DNA from: Chryseobacterium sp. MYb264 | GTDB taxonomy: Bacteria; Bacteroidota; Bacteroidia; Flavobacteriales; Weeksellaceae | NCBI RefSeq assembly: GCF_035974275.1 | Contig: NZ_CP142422.1 | Span: forward strand, 434,001 to 498,000 | Direction of reading: 5' to 3' | DNA length: 64,000 bases | Translations under genes and position numbers: made by a program | The notes under the pieces: generated by a model | The model's input: only the letters and a program-made list of their open reading frames with translations | Databases searched by the model: none | What the model was told of the DNA's origin: nothing | In this document: positions 1 to 7,967 of the stretch, piece by piece | Layout: the number at the start of each line of letters is the position of its first letter | How positions within the stretch are numbered: position 1 is the stretch's first letter

Positions 1-597
1 AACATAGAAAAATGCCGTAACAACCACTGCTGCAATCGCCGAAAAAAGAATAAATAAAACAGTTGTATTTGATGATCTGTTTAATTCTTTCGTTTTGATA
101 GCAAGCTGGCTTTCTTCATATTGCGAAAAATCTTTCACGATTTGCCGGCATCTGTCCATATACGACTTGCTTTCAACGATTTGCTGCTGCGTCATCATTT
201 GTCCTTTTCGACGGTTTTGTACGAAAAGTTTCATGTTAGACAAATTAGCATCTACATTTTTTTCAAGCAAATCCAACAGTTTTTGTTGGTGCGGATCTGA
301 AACATCCAGGCTTTTTACATATTCAAATGTTTTTGAATATTCGGCAAGGCTTCGGTTGTAAGGCTCCAAAAAGCTCTCTCTTCCCGTAAGCTGATAGCCT
401 CGGTTTCCGGTTTCGGCATCTAAAAGAGCAACCAAAACGTCTTTCACGGCAGTTACCGCACGTCTGCTTTTGCCGACACTTTCACGATGGCTCATCTGAT
501 TTTGAATGCTCAAATAGGAAGCTAATGAACTCGCAATAAGAATCAGCAAAGATAATCCGACTCCAAATTGAAGATTTCGTATGATTTTTTTCGGCAT
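1..597 (-). CDS. CHASE3-domain sensor protein, probably a histidine kinase (N-terminal part, cut by window edge)
   Basis: Reading from the ATG at 597 leftwards gives 199 residues open to the window edge. Residues about 9-28 form a membrane segment. Residues about 30-175 look like a CHASE3 extracellular sensor, with the typical DAETGNRGYQLTGRE stretch near residues 65-80. A second membrane segment follows at about 180-199. In this family the cytoplasmic part is usually a histidine kinase, sometimes with a HAMP domain; that part lies outside the window. The start lies 5 bases after the stop of the upstream REC-PAS-kinase gene on the same strand, so the two are probably co-transcribed and may form one signalling pathway. 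Domain call is good; the missing C-terminus makes the kinase call an inference. Confidence 0.8.
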   Translation of the reverse strand, partial: MPKKIIRNLQFGVGLSLLILIASSLASYLSIQNQMSHRESVGKSRRAVTAVKDVLVALLDAETGNRGYQLTGRESFLEPYNRSLAEYSKTFEYVKSLDVSDPHQQKLLDLLEKNVDANLSNMKLFVQNRRKGQMMTQQQIVESKSYMDRCRQIVKDFSQYEESQLAIKTKELNRSSNTTVLFILFSAIAAVVVTAFFYV

Positions 598-602
598 GAA
601 AA

Positions 603-2078
603 TTAATTTAATGGTAATGTGAAATAGAATGTTGAACCTTCGTCAACAATACTGGAAACCCCGATGTGGCCGTGGTGCTGCTTGATGATCTCAGAGCAGA
701 TGAAAAGTCCGATTCCCATTCCCTGAAACTGTACGGAAGACTCTTCAACACGGTAAAATTTATTGAAAACGGCTTCCTGTTTAAAATCCGGAATTCCGAT
801 TCCGAAGTCGGTAACATTTACTTTTACTTCCTGTTCTTCTTCGTCCACAAAAGTGGTTACGATAACTTGATTGTTCTGAGGAGAATATTTGATGGCATTC
901 GTAAGGAAATTAATGAGAACCTGCTCAATTCTGATCTCATCAAAAGGAATCAAAATATCAGGAATAATGCCGTCTCGCTTTATTTTTACTTTATTTTCAT
1001 CATGCGTCTGCAAAATGGTTTCAATAGCATTGCTGATGACGTTTTCAAGGCTCGCTGGCTTTTTGTTGATCTTCAGTTTTCCATTTTCAATTTTAGAAAC
1101 ATCCAAAAGGTCGGTAATCAAAGTATTAAGCTTTTCAATCTGATCATGAACTTTAACCATAAATCCTGCTTCAGCACTTTCTTTTTCCAGTTTTAGTTTT
1201 CTGTCTAAAAGCTGAACGTAAGCTTTAATACTCGTTAAAGGAGTTTTAAGCTCATGGCTAGCAATGCTCAGAAATTCATCTTTTTCCTTTTCCACTTTTT
1301 TCTGATCGTCAATATCAGTAAAAGTTCCAACCCAGTTTTTAATACTGTTTTCTTCGTGCACCGGAGTTACTCTCAAAAGATGATAACGGTAATCTCCCGA
1401 TTCTATATTTTTGATCCTGATTTCCAGTTCCAGAGATTTCCCCTTTTTCTTACAACGCTCAAATTCTTCTTTGATGTCGAGGTCGTCGGGATGGGTTTCC
1501 GGAAATTGCTGTTCTGAAGTTGAATAATCAAACCATTTACAATTAACAAAATCTACAATGCCTTCTTCGTTTAGGGTAAAAGCAATTTGTGGCAGGGATT
1601 CTAACATCAGATGGAAATGATCGATCTGAGATTTCATAATTCCCTGAGATTCTCGTCTTCCTTTCACCTCAAGTTCCAGACTTTGCTGGTTTTTTTTCAT
1701 CGCCAGGCTTTGTTCCTGAAGATTATAGAATGTTTTTACCTTCAACATAAGGATTTCCGGATCGACAGGTTTGGTAACATAGTCTTTTCCTCCTGAGGCA
1801 TATCCTTTAGTAATAAATCTCTTCTCGGTATTAACGGCCGATAAAAATATAATCGGGACTTCTTTCGTTTTGCTATATCCTGCAAGGGTTTCCGCGACCT
1901 CAAATCCGTCCATATCCGGCATCTGAACATCCAGAATAATTAAGGCATAATTGTTTTTTAAAGCTTTTCCTAAGGCTTCTTCGCCCGAATCTGCTGTGTC
2001 AACTTGAAAATCTTTAGATTCCAGTAATTTTTTTAATGAATAAAGGTTGCTATGGTTATCGTCAACGATTAAAATCAT
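603..2078 (-). CDS. Response regulator / PAS / histidine kinase hybrid
   Basis: 491 aa, no signal peptide or membrane segment, so cytosolic. Residues 1-115 are a receiver domain (acidic pair D6-D7, phospho-acceptor D50 in LIILDVQMPD, then a conserved VTKP). Residues about 150-265 are PAS-like. The HisKA helix contains SHELKTPL with the phospho-histidine at 275. The HATPase_c domain has the N-box (NFLTNAIKYS), DFGIGIP and GMGIGLF. A receiver placed before the kinase on a soluble protein suggests it receives phosphate and also phosphorylates a partner. It is followed after 5 bases by the CHASE3 sensor gene. A TATTTTTG box on the minus strand at 2118-2125 is a possible promoter. The input signal is unknown. 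Confidence 0.9.
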   Translation of the reverse strand: MILIVDDNHSNLYSLKKLLESKDFQVDTADSGEEALGKALKNNYALIILDVQMPDMDGFEVAETLAGYSKTKEVPIIFLSAVNTEKRFITKGYASGGKDYVTKPVDPEILMLKVKTFYNLQEQSLAMKKNQQSLELEVKGRRESQGIMKSQIDHFHLMLESLPQIAFTLNEEGIVDFVNCKWFDYSTSEQQFPETHPDDLDIKEEFERCKKKGKSLELEIRIKNIESGDYRYHLLRVTPVHEENSIKNWVGTFTDIDDQKKVEKEKDEFLSIASHELKTPLTSIKAYVQLLDRKLKLEKESAEAGFMVKVHDQIEKLNTLITDLLDVSKIENGKLKINKKPASLENVISNAIETILQTHDENKVKIKRDGIIPDILIPFDEIRIEQVLINFLTNAIKYSPQNNQVIVTTFVDEEEQEVKVNVTDFGIGIPDFKQEAVFNKFYRVEESSVQFQGMGIGLFICSEIIKQHHGHIGVSSIVDEGSTFYFTLPLN

Positions 2079-2330
2079 GAGTAGGTTGTCAAATATTATT
2101 TAGGTGTACTTATTGTTCAAAAATACTCACAATTATCGGATAAATAGTTATTTTTTCCTCTAATTGTCGCGAGATACCACATTCATAAACTTTTATTTGG
2201 ATTTTTAAAGAATTTTTTACGTTAAAAATTTTTCATTTAATTTAAAAATATATTTTATACAGGTATTCAATTGTTTAGATATAAAACATCAATAAATATC
2301 AAAAAAAATATTAAAAAAATTATCAAATAT

Positions 2331-2360
2331 CCCTATTCACGGCATAATCTTTGAATAGGG
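2331..2360 (+). promoter_or_regulatory. Perfect 9-bp inverted repeat enclosing a sigma54-like -24/-12 element
   Basis: Arms CCCTATTCA (2331-2339) and TGAATAGGG (2352-2360) are exact complements with a 12-base spacer. Inside, GGCAT at 2341 and TTGA at 2351 have the 10-base GG-to-TTG spacing of sigma54 promoters, although the usual GC of the -12 box is GA here. It could be a sigma54-like promoter pointing right, or an operator. No ORF begins downstream; a terminator hairpin does (2403-2427). Confidence 0.4.
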
Positions 2361-2402
2361 AGTAGCAACACTTTTTTCACTTAAACATATATTTTTAAAT
2401 TA

Positions 2403-2427
2403 AAACCTCCCATTTATGCGGAGGTTT
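2403..2427 (+). terminator. Terminator-like hairpin with no upstream coding gene
   Basis: Arms AAACCTCC (2403-2410) and GGAGGTTT (2420-2427) form an 8-bp stem with a 9-base loop, followed by a T-rich tail on the plus strand. No plus-strand gene precedes it; the only upstream signal is the palindromic element at 2331-2360. The two together would bracket a transcript of about 70 nt. Confidence 0.6.
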
Positions 2428-2494
2428 ATTTTATTATTTATACCTTTGCAGTGATTCTCATGTTTAATTTGAGTTTTCATGGTTATTAGTTTTT

Positions 2495-2516
2495 ATCCCC
2501 GTCGCAAGTCGGGGAT
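2495..2516 (+). terminator. GC-rich hairpin, terminator-like
   Basis: ATCCCCG (2495-2501) pairs with CGGGGAT (2510-2516), followed by TTTTGTTTTTT. A TACCTTTG promoter-type box lies upstream at 2441-2448. It may end a second very short plus-strand transcript. The hairpin can also form on the minus strand but lacks a T-run there. Confidence 0.45.
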
Positions 2517-2570
2517 TTTGTTTTTTATAACCTGAAGGTTTTAATAGATTGATTTATAGGTTTTTTGACA

Positions 2571-3206
2571 TTAAAATTTAAAATCGCTCAGTTGATAAAA
2601 CTCCGATTGATCATAAATTTCCGTTATTTTTCCCTTTTTTAAAATTGCAATCTTGTCACACGTATTGAAAAGTGTTTCTATGATGTGAGAACTGATGATA
2701 ACCGTCTTTTTATTTTCTTTAAGCTCTTTAATGATTTCATATAATATGTGAACACCTTCAAAATCAACACCGTTGAACGGTTCGTCTAAAATATTGATAG
2801 GCTGATCGAGCAATAAAAGACCAATAAGAGCCAATTTCTTTTTCATCCCACTGGAATAATATTGCGCAAACTTATTCAACGGAAGCTGAAATTTTTCCGT
2901 TAATTCATTCTTTATTGTTGAATTTTTTCCTGTGAAGTAATCAAGATATTCTTTGCCTGTGATGTAAGGGTAAAAATAGTTGTCGGTTTCAAGGTAGGAA
3001 ATATCATCTCGTTTTATTTTTCTTCCTTTCCATAAAACTTCGCCGTTGTATTTTACGTTTTGGTAAAGAGATTCAAATAAAGTCGTTTTTCCGGCGCCGT
3101 TTTGCCCCAATAATCCTAAAACAGAGCCTTCTTCAATAGTTAAACTGAGTTGCTCTAGTACTTTCTTATCTTTAAAGTTGACTGAAATGTTCCTGATCTC
3201 CAACAT
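2571..3206 (-). CDS. ABC transporter ATP-binding protein
   Basis: 211 aa, a single nucleotide-binding domain. Walker A is GLLGQNGAGKTT (about residues 31-42), the signature region is YYSSGMKKKLAL, and Walker B is INILDEPFNGVD with an H-loop histidine in IISSHI. The signature has SSGM in place of LSGG, a variation common in ABC-2-type export ATPases. The start overlaps by 35 bases the end of the upstream membrane-protein gene on the same strand, so translation is probably coupled and the two form one transporter. Substrate unknown; family use suggests export of a peptide, lipid or antibiotic. Short for the class (often 230-300 aa) but complete. Confidence 0.85.
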   Translation of the reverse strand: MLEIRNISVNFKDKKVLEQLSLTIEEGSVLGLLGQNGAGKTTLFESLYQNVKYNGEVLWKGRKIKRDDISYLETDNYFYPYITGKEYLDYFTGKNSTIKNELTEKFQLPLNKFAQYYSSGMKKKLALIGLLLLDQPINILDEPFNGVDFEGVHILYEIIKELKENKKTVIISSHIIETLFNTCDKIAILKKGKITEIYDQSEFYQLSDFKF

Positions 3207-4104
3207 ATTTTGAAATGTTTTCCTGTGCTTGTTTAAAATTTTGTCTGATAATGATGAGTGCCGGAATGACGGTTATGCTGTAAAATGAGTATTCCAAATG
3301 CACGATGATGCTGAATGAATTGGTTTTGTCTTTGTAATCATAAAGCTTATATTTTCTTGATACAATCAGTAAAAAATATAAATTAACAAAAAGCATATAG
3401 AAAAGAATATATCCGCTTTCGGCATAATTGAATATTAAATATCCTATGTAAACGGGTAATAGTAAGATATTAAAAAGTACCGCATTTTTTCTCAATTTTT
3501 GATTAAAACTATTTTTCCTGAAGAAAGTGATCAGCATTTCCTTGTTTTCATTGTGTTCATAGATGTGAGAAAGATAATCGGTTAAAAATACCGCGCCCAA
3601 AAACAAAGATAGGGTGTGATATGCCGAGCAAAGCAGAATAAGATAACCGACAATAAAAAGCCAGCTGTATTGCCTTACAAAGCTTTTCCATTCAAAGAAA
3701 TAATCAGGGATAAAATTCCATTGTAAGCCAATATCAAAATTGACTTTCGGATTCCAACAAATCAATGGTATTAAGCCGATAGCAGCGATAAGTCCATAAA
3801 GATCCACTTTATAATTAATATTGCTCAGTAAGCATAAAGAGTAAATAATCAGCAATTCAATGAAAATAATCAACGGCCATTTTTTTGAAAATACTTTTTG
3901 AATAAAAGGAATGTCTTTTCTTGAAATATGAAAAACAAATGCTAAAGCCAAAGGCAAAATAGGATAAAGTACCTCGTAAGGAAGCTTTACAAAAATAATG
4001 GCAATCAGAATAAAGACAATAGGAATACTTTTTTTAGGATTTTGATTGCAAATTCTGAAGGTTTGAGCGGTTCTGAATTTTAAATGATAAAATAGTCTAT
4101 TCAA
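3172..4104 (-). CDS. Multi-pass membrane protein, probable ABC transporter permease
   Basis: 310 aa with at least eight hydrophobic segments (for example near residues 29-60, 76-96, 105-122, 150-180, 210-250 and 275-298) and basic loops between them. No recognisable catalytic motif. It overlaps the downstream ATPase gene by 35 bases, which makes it the likely membrane partner, comparable to ABC-2 permeases of Bacteroidota. A minus-strand TATTTTTG box at 4173-4180 would give a leader of about 60 bases. The permease assignment rests on gene coupling and topology, not on a sequence signature. Confidence 0.7.
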   Translation of the reverse strand: MNRLFYHLKFRTAQTFRICNQNPKKSIPIVFILIAIIFVKLPYEVLYPILPLALAFVFHISRKDIPFIQKVFSKKWPLIIFIELLIIYSLCLLSNINYKVDLYGLIAAIGLIPLICWNPKVNFDIGLQWNFIPDYFFEWKSFVRQYSWLFIVGYLILLCSAYHTLSLFLGAVFLTDYLSHIYEHNENKEMLITFFRKNSFNQKLRKNAVLFNILLLPVYIGYLIFNYAESGYILFYMLFVNLYFLLIVSRKYKLYDYKDKTNSFSIIVHLEYSFYSITVIPALIIIRQNFKQAQENISKYVGDQEHFSQL

Positions 4105-4236
4105 TGGTTATTCTATACTTTTAAATTATCTTACATAAGATGAATGCTCGATAAACAGGATTAGTTTGAGCCCAAAAATAAGTAAATTGATATAAATACC
4201 AATGATTTTACGTCAATTTATTGTTCTGCTGAACCA

Positions 4237-5217
4237 CTATTTTTTCAGCGTACTCGGAATCATTCCGTATTTTCTTTTAAAGGCGGCAGAAAAATGGCGC
4301 GGATTTTTATAACCTACCATATCAGAAACCTCACTCACATTCATGTTTCCATTCATAAGCATTTTCTTTGCCTGAGCCATTTTAGCATCGTTCCAAAAAT
4401 TAAAGACAGTGGTTCCGAAAAGCTCTTTGAATCCTTTTTTTAGCGTAAACTCATTGGTTCCCACCTGATGCGCCAGTTCTATGAGAGAATGGTTTTTATC
4501 TAAATTATTCGTGATAAATTCTCTGACAGCATATATTTTTTCTTCATCTTTTTTTATCAGAGATGATTTTGAGTTTTCCTGATAAAAAAGCTGTTCGAGC
4601 TGTAACAGAAGGAGTTCACTTATTTTAGCTTCCAGATATATTTTCTTAAAGATTCCCTTGCGGTTACAATACATAATGTCGTTCAGAAGCTGGTACATTT
4701 CCAGGCTTATACGGCTGTGATCGGGATTGATGAGACAGGAATGCTGTCTTTCAATCGCCATTCTGAATGTATTGAAGAGATTAGAGTCTTCAGGAAGAAA
4801 CTTTTTGAAGAAATCCGGAGCCAGGTTTATTTCCAGAAAGTTCATGTCGTGGGCATCAAATTCCATTTTACCGCGCATTTCATGGGCATAAATGATGTTA
4901 TGCTGGTAGCTGTCGAATTGTACCTTCTTCTGAAAATTTTCTGAAGTGGCAGTCGTTTTACCTTTGAGAGCAAAATGCAGCTCTACCGTATCATAGTCGC
5001 TTTCGAAATAAAGGCACAGGTTATCCGAAAGAAAAACATCTCCAAAGCCAATATGAACATTTTCAAAGCAAATTTCATGGTAAAAACCTTTGCCATAAGG
5101 ATGTTGCAGCGTAGTAGTACACTCCTGAATATCACCGTCACGGATGAAATAGGTGTTCGGATATTGCTTTTCCAGAAGGATGTCCTGAATATTGTTATCG
5201 TACAATCTTAATGTCAT
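4237..5217 (-). CDS. AraC-family transcriptional regulator, PchR-like
   Basis: 326 aa from the ATG at 5217. The frame extends upstream to an ATG at 5313, but that codon overlaps a TACCTTTG promoter box (5311-5318), so the longer start is unlikely. The N-terminal half (about 1-220) resembles the ligand-binding part of PchR-type siderophore-responsive regulators. The C-terminal 100 residues are two AraC helix-turn-helix motifs (LIELAHQVGTNEFTLKKGFK and VSEVSDMVGYKNPRHFSAAF, ending with a P-S-x-LKK tail). It is divergent from a siderophore-type ABC transporter operon and probably activates it when an iron carrier is present. A 21-bp-spaced direct repeat at 5245-5275 is the likely binding site. 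Confidence 0.88.
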   Translation of the reverse strand: MTLRLYDNNIQDILLEKQYPNTYFIRDGDIQECTTTLQHPYGKGFYHEICFENVHIGFGDVFLSDNLCLYFESDYDTVELHFALKGKTTATSENFQKKVQFDSYQHNIIYAHEMRGKMEFDAHDMNFLEINLAPDFFKKFLPEDSNLFNTFRMAIERQHSCLINPDHSRISLEMYQLLNDIMYCNRKGIFKKIYLEAKISELLLLQLEQLFYQENSKSSLIKKDEEKIYAVREFITNNLDKNHSLIELAHQVGTNEFTLKKGFKELFGTTVFNFWNDAKMAQAKKMLMNGNMNVSEVSDMVGYKNPRHFSAAFKRKYGMIPSTLKK

Positions 5218-5244
5218 TGCTTTATATTTTACCGGTAAGGTTTT

Positions 5245-5275
5245 CCTTTTCGCGGACTTTTTACTCCTTTTCGCG
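5245..5275. promoter_or_regulatory. Direct repeat, candidate AraC-family operator
   Basis: CCTTTTCGCG occurs exactly twice, at 5245-5254 and 5266-5275, start to start 21 bp (two helical turns), as expected for two AraC-type half-sites on one DNA face. It lies just upstream of the plus-strand promoter of the ABC transporter operon and within the leader of the AraC gene, so one site could serve activation and autoregulation. No other copy was noticed in the window. Confidence 0.6.
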
Positions 5276-5300
5276 TACCCTTCGTACCATAGGAACTTAC

Positions 5301-5308
5301 TAGATTTG
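5301..5308 (+). promoter_or_regulatory. Promoter -7 box of the siderophore ABC operon
   Basis: TAGATTTG fits the Bacteroidota TAnnTTTG box. It would start transcription near 5315, about 45 bases before the ATG at 5361. It lies 26 bp downstream of the direct-repeat operator and overlaps the opposing promoter region. Confidence 0.55.
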
Positions 5309-5310
5309 CA

Positions 5311-5318
5311 CAAAGGTA
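5311..5318 (-). promoter_or_regulatory. Promoter -7 box of the AraC regulator gene
   Basis: CAAAGGTA on the plus strand reads TACCTTTG on the minus strand. It gives a leader of about 87 bases to the ATG at 5217, in which the direct repeat lies. The two divergent -7 boxes are only two bases apart, so transcription of the two genes probably competes. Confidence 0.55.
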
Positions 5319-5322
5319 ATGA

Positions 5323-5345
5323 TTATTTAGAATCGTTCTTAATAA
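5323..5345. promoter_or_regulatory. Fur-like palindrome (candidate iron box)
   Basis: Arms TTATTTAGAA (5323-5332) and TTCTTAATAA (5336-5345) are complementary at 9 of 10 positions around a TCG centre. AT-rich palindromes of this form are the usual shape of Fur-type boxes. It sits over the upstream element of the AraC promoter and just after the expected start of the ABC transcript, where a bound repressor would block both. Fits the iron-related genes; not proven. Confidence 0.6.
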
Positions 5346-5360
5346 CTGAATTTAATTTTA

Positions 5361-7115
5361 ATGAAAGACCCGAAAAAAAAGAAAAACGGAATCTATAGGC
5401 TGCTGGAAATCGCAGGAAGAAAGAAAATATTGTTATTTTTTTCAGGATTACTGGCTGTGGCTCATGCTTTTTTAAGTCTGGTGCCTTATGTTCTGGTGTT
5501 CTATATTATCCGCGAACTGACTCAGAAGAATGTCAATTTTCCTTTGGCTAAAACGTATATTATCTACGCCATGATCGCAGCAGTGGCGAGTATGCTGCTG
5601 TTTTTTATATCAGGAATCTTATCACATATTGCAGCGTATAATATCCTGTTTGAGTTGCGGAGGTTTATTGTTGATAAGGTTGGAAAGCTGCCGATGGGAT
5701 ATCTTAATAACAGAAATTCGGGAGCGTTAAAGAAAATATTATCCGATGATGTGGAGAGAATTGAAAACTTCATCGCCCATCAGATTCCGGATTTTGTAAA
5801 AGGAGTGGCTCTGCCGGTGGTAACGATTATCTTCCTTTTTTCTCAGGATTGGCGTCTGGCGTTGATCAGCTTTGTGCCTTTGGTTGTTCTTGGAATTTGG
5901 CTACCTATTATGTTCGGAAGCAAAAAAAATACGGCTCTTATGAAGAGCTATCATCAGTCTTTGGAAGATATGAATGCGGGAATTGTAGAATATGTGAGAG
6001 CGATGCCTGTGATGAAGATTTTCGGACAGTCTGCGGAAACATTTGATAAATACGGAAATACGGTAAAGCGTTTCAATGGCTTTGTGGGAGAATGGGTAAA
6101 AACAAGTACTCCAGCATTTGCCGTGTTCATGAGTTTTATAAGCAATGCCATGCTGCCAGTTCTCGCACTCGGATTGTATCTCTATTTTCAGAATGGAGTC
6201 ACTTTAGCGACATTGCTTCTGTTTCTTATTCTTGGAACAGGATATATTAAACCTTTGTTTGCCCTGAGCAATATGGGAATGCAGATTTCTGTGATCAACC
6301 GTGGAGTAGGACAAATCGATGAACTGCTGTATCAGAATGATCTGGAACAGAGAACTGAACTTCAGAAACCTGAAAATCTGGGAATTAATTTTAATAATGT
6401 AAGCTTCGCTTATGATGGAGAACATCATGTACTGGAAGATATTTATTTTGAGGTTAAAGAAAAGTCCATTACCGCTTTGGTCGGACCTTCGGGAGCAGGA
6501 AAAAGTACGGTGGGACAGCTCTTAGCCAGATTTTGGGATGCAACGGAAGGGAGCATTACAGTCGGAGGAATTGATATCAGAAATTATCCGCCGGATCAAT
6601 TGATGGAGATGGTTTCCTTTGTTTTTCAGGACAGTTTTATGTTTCAGCAAACGATGTTTGAAAATATCCAGATGGGAATGGATAAAACCCGTGAAGAGAT
6701 AGAAAATGCGGCAAAAGCAGCACAGATTCATGAGTTAATCATCGGTCTCCCCAATGGTTATGATACTCTTTTTGGTCACTCTGGTGTTCATTTAAGTGGA
6801 GGAGAGCAGCAGCGTTTTCAGCTGGCCAGAGCCATTCTTAAAAATGCACCGATCCTGATTCTTGATGAAGCCACTGCTTTTGCAGATCCGGAAAATGAAT
6901 ATAAGATTCAACAGGCTTTCAGTAAGTTAATTAAAAATAAAACAGTTTTTGTGATTGCTCATCGGCTGAGCACGATTACCGATGCAGATCAGATTCTTGT
7001 TTTTGATAAAGGAAAATTGGTGAACAAAGGGAAGCATGATACTTTGCTTAATGAAAGCGAGCTGTATCAAAGAATGTGGCAGGCCCACACAAGAGCGAAG
7101 GAGTTTGTCATGTAG
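5361..7115 (+). CDS. Half-size ABC transporter (permease-ATPase), siderophore type
   Basis: 584 aa. Residues about 20-310 hold six membrane helices of an ABC exporter-fold domain; about 343-584 form the ATPase, with Walker A VGPSGAGKST (near 375), a Q-loop in VFQDSFMF, signature HLSGGEQQRF, Walker B ILILDEATAFADPE and H-loop IAHRLSTI. It begins an operon with a siderophore-interacting reductase and a second half transporter (9401-11122), so the two halves probably form a heterodimer like YbtP/YbtQ or IrtA/IrtB, which import iron-siderophore complexes despite their exporter fold. Regulated from the divergent region by the AraC protein and probably Fur. Direction of transport and ligand are inferred. 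Confidence 0.88.
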   Translation: MKDPKKKKNGIYRLLEIAGRKKILLFFSGLLAVAHAFLSLVPYVLVFYIIRELTQKNVNFPLAKTYIIYAMIAAVASMLLFFISGILSHIAAYNILFELRRFIVDKVGKLPMGYLNNRNSGALKKILSDDVERIENFIAHQIPDFVKGVALPVVTIIFLFSQDWRLALISFVPLVVLGIWLPIMFGSKKNTALMKSYHQSLEDMNAGIVEYVRAMPVMKIFGQSAETFDKYGNTVKRFNGFVGEWVKTSTPAFAVFMSFISNAMLPVLALGLYLYFQNGVTLATLLLFLILGTGYIKPLFALSNMGMQISVINRGVGQIDELLYQNDLEQRTELQKPENLGINFNNVSFAYDGEHHVLEDIYFEVKEKSITALVGPSGAGKSTVGQLLARFWDATEGSITVGGIDIRNYPPDQLMEMVSFVFQDSFMFQQTMFENIQMGMDKTREEIENAAKAAQIHELIIGLPNGYDTLFGHSGVHLSGGEQQRFQLARAILKNAPILILDEATAFADPENEYKIQQAFSKLIKNKTVFVIAHRLSTITDADQILVFDKGKLVNKGKHDTLLNESELYQRMWQAHTRAKEFVM

Positions 7116-7145
7116 AAGATTAGATAAAAAATAATAGTTAGAGGA

Positions 7146-7967
7146 ATGAAAAATTTTAAAACAATTCAGGTTGAATTATCGGTGAGTAGAAAAAAATACA
7201 TTACACCTCATTATATCAGAGTATTTCTTACAGGAGAACAGGTTTCTATGCTGGAAAATACAACGGTTGGAGTTAACAATAAAATATTAATACCGCCGAA
7301 AGGGTTAAATAAAATCTATTTTCCTGAATTTGATTATGAAAAAATGCAGTGGATTCCACAGCCTGATGAAATTCGTCCTATCGTAAGAACTTACACACAT
7401 CGAGGAATTGATTTGGAAAAGAATGAAGTCTGGATCGATTTTGTGGCACATGGAGATGAAGGTCCTGCCTCTGCATGGGCGATCAATGCTGAAAAAGGCG
7501 ATGTTTTAGGGATTTTAATGAAAGACGGAAAAACAGAGCTTTACGGAAAGGCAGACCATTATTTATTGATTGGAGATGCAACGGCTATTCCTGTGATTTC
7601 TGCGATTCTTGAAGACTTACCTTCAACGGCAAAAGGAACCTGTATCCTTGAAGTTGACAGTAAAATTGACGAGCAGAATCTTGAAACTCTAGCAGATATT
7701 GAATTTATCTGGCTTCACAATGAGCATCCTCAAGAGGGAAGTCAGCTTGTAGATACGGTGAAAAAACTGAACTTACCCGAAAGTTCACGTTCAGGCTATG
7801 TAGCTGCAGAATTTTCTTCTGTAAAAGAGATCCGAAGATATTTACGAAAAGAAAAACACTGGAAACAAGAGGAATTGTACGCTTATTCTTATTGGAAATC
7901 CGGTGTGGCAGAAGATAAATCGGCGATGGAAAGGCATGAAGAAAATGCAGAAGTTGAAGCCAAATAA
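7146..7967 (+). CDS. Siderophore-interacting FAD-binding protein (ViuB-like ferric reductase)
   Basis: 273 aa. Features of the siderophore-interacting protein family: the flavin-binding RTYTHR near residues 80-85, GPASAWA near 105-111, the nucleotide-binding GDATAIP near 148-154 and the YSYWKSG signature near the C-terminus. These cytosolic flavoproteins reduce ferric siderophores with NAD(P)H to release ferrous iron. The position between two half ABC transporters fits the release step after import. The start has a purine-rich GAGGA just upstream. The end overlaps the next gene by 32 bases in another frame. Confidence 0.9.
   Translation: MKNFKTIQVELSVSRKKYITPHYIRVFLTGEQVSMLENTTVGVNNKILIPPKGLNKIYFPEFDYEKMQWIPQPDEIRPIVRTYTHRGIDLEKNEVWIDFVAHGDEGPASAWAINAEKGDVLGILMKDGKTELYGKADHYLLIGDATAIPVISAILEDLPSTAKGTCILEVDSKIDEQNLETLADIEFIWLHNEHPQEGSQLVDTVKKLNLPESSRSGYVAAEFSSVKEIRRYLRKEKHWKQEELYAYSYWKSGVAEDKSAMERHEENAEVEAK

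Noticed and set aside
5218..5313. Longer N-terminus of the AraC regulator
   Set aside because: Its ATG lies inside the TACCTTTG box and the extension (rich in Lys, Arg, Ser) includes the direct-repeat operator; the 5217 start fits the family.
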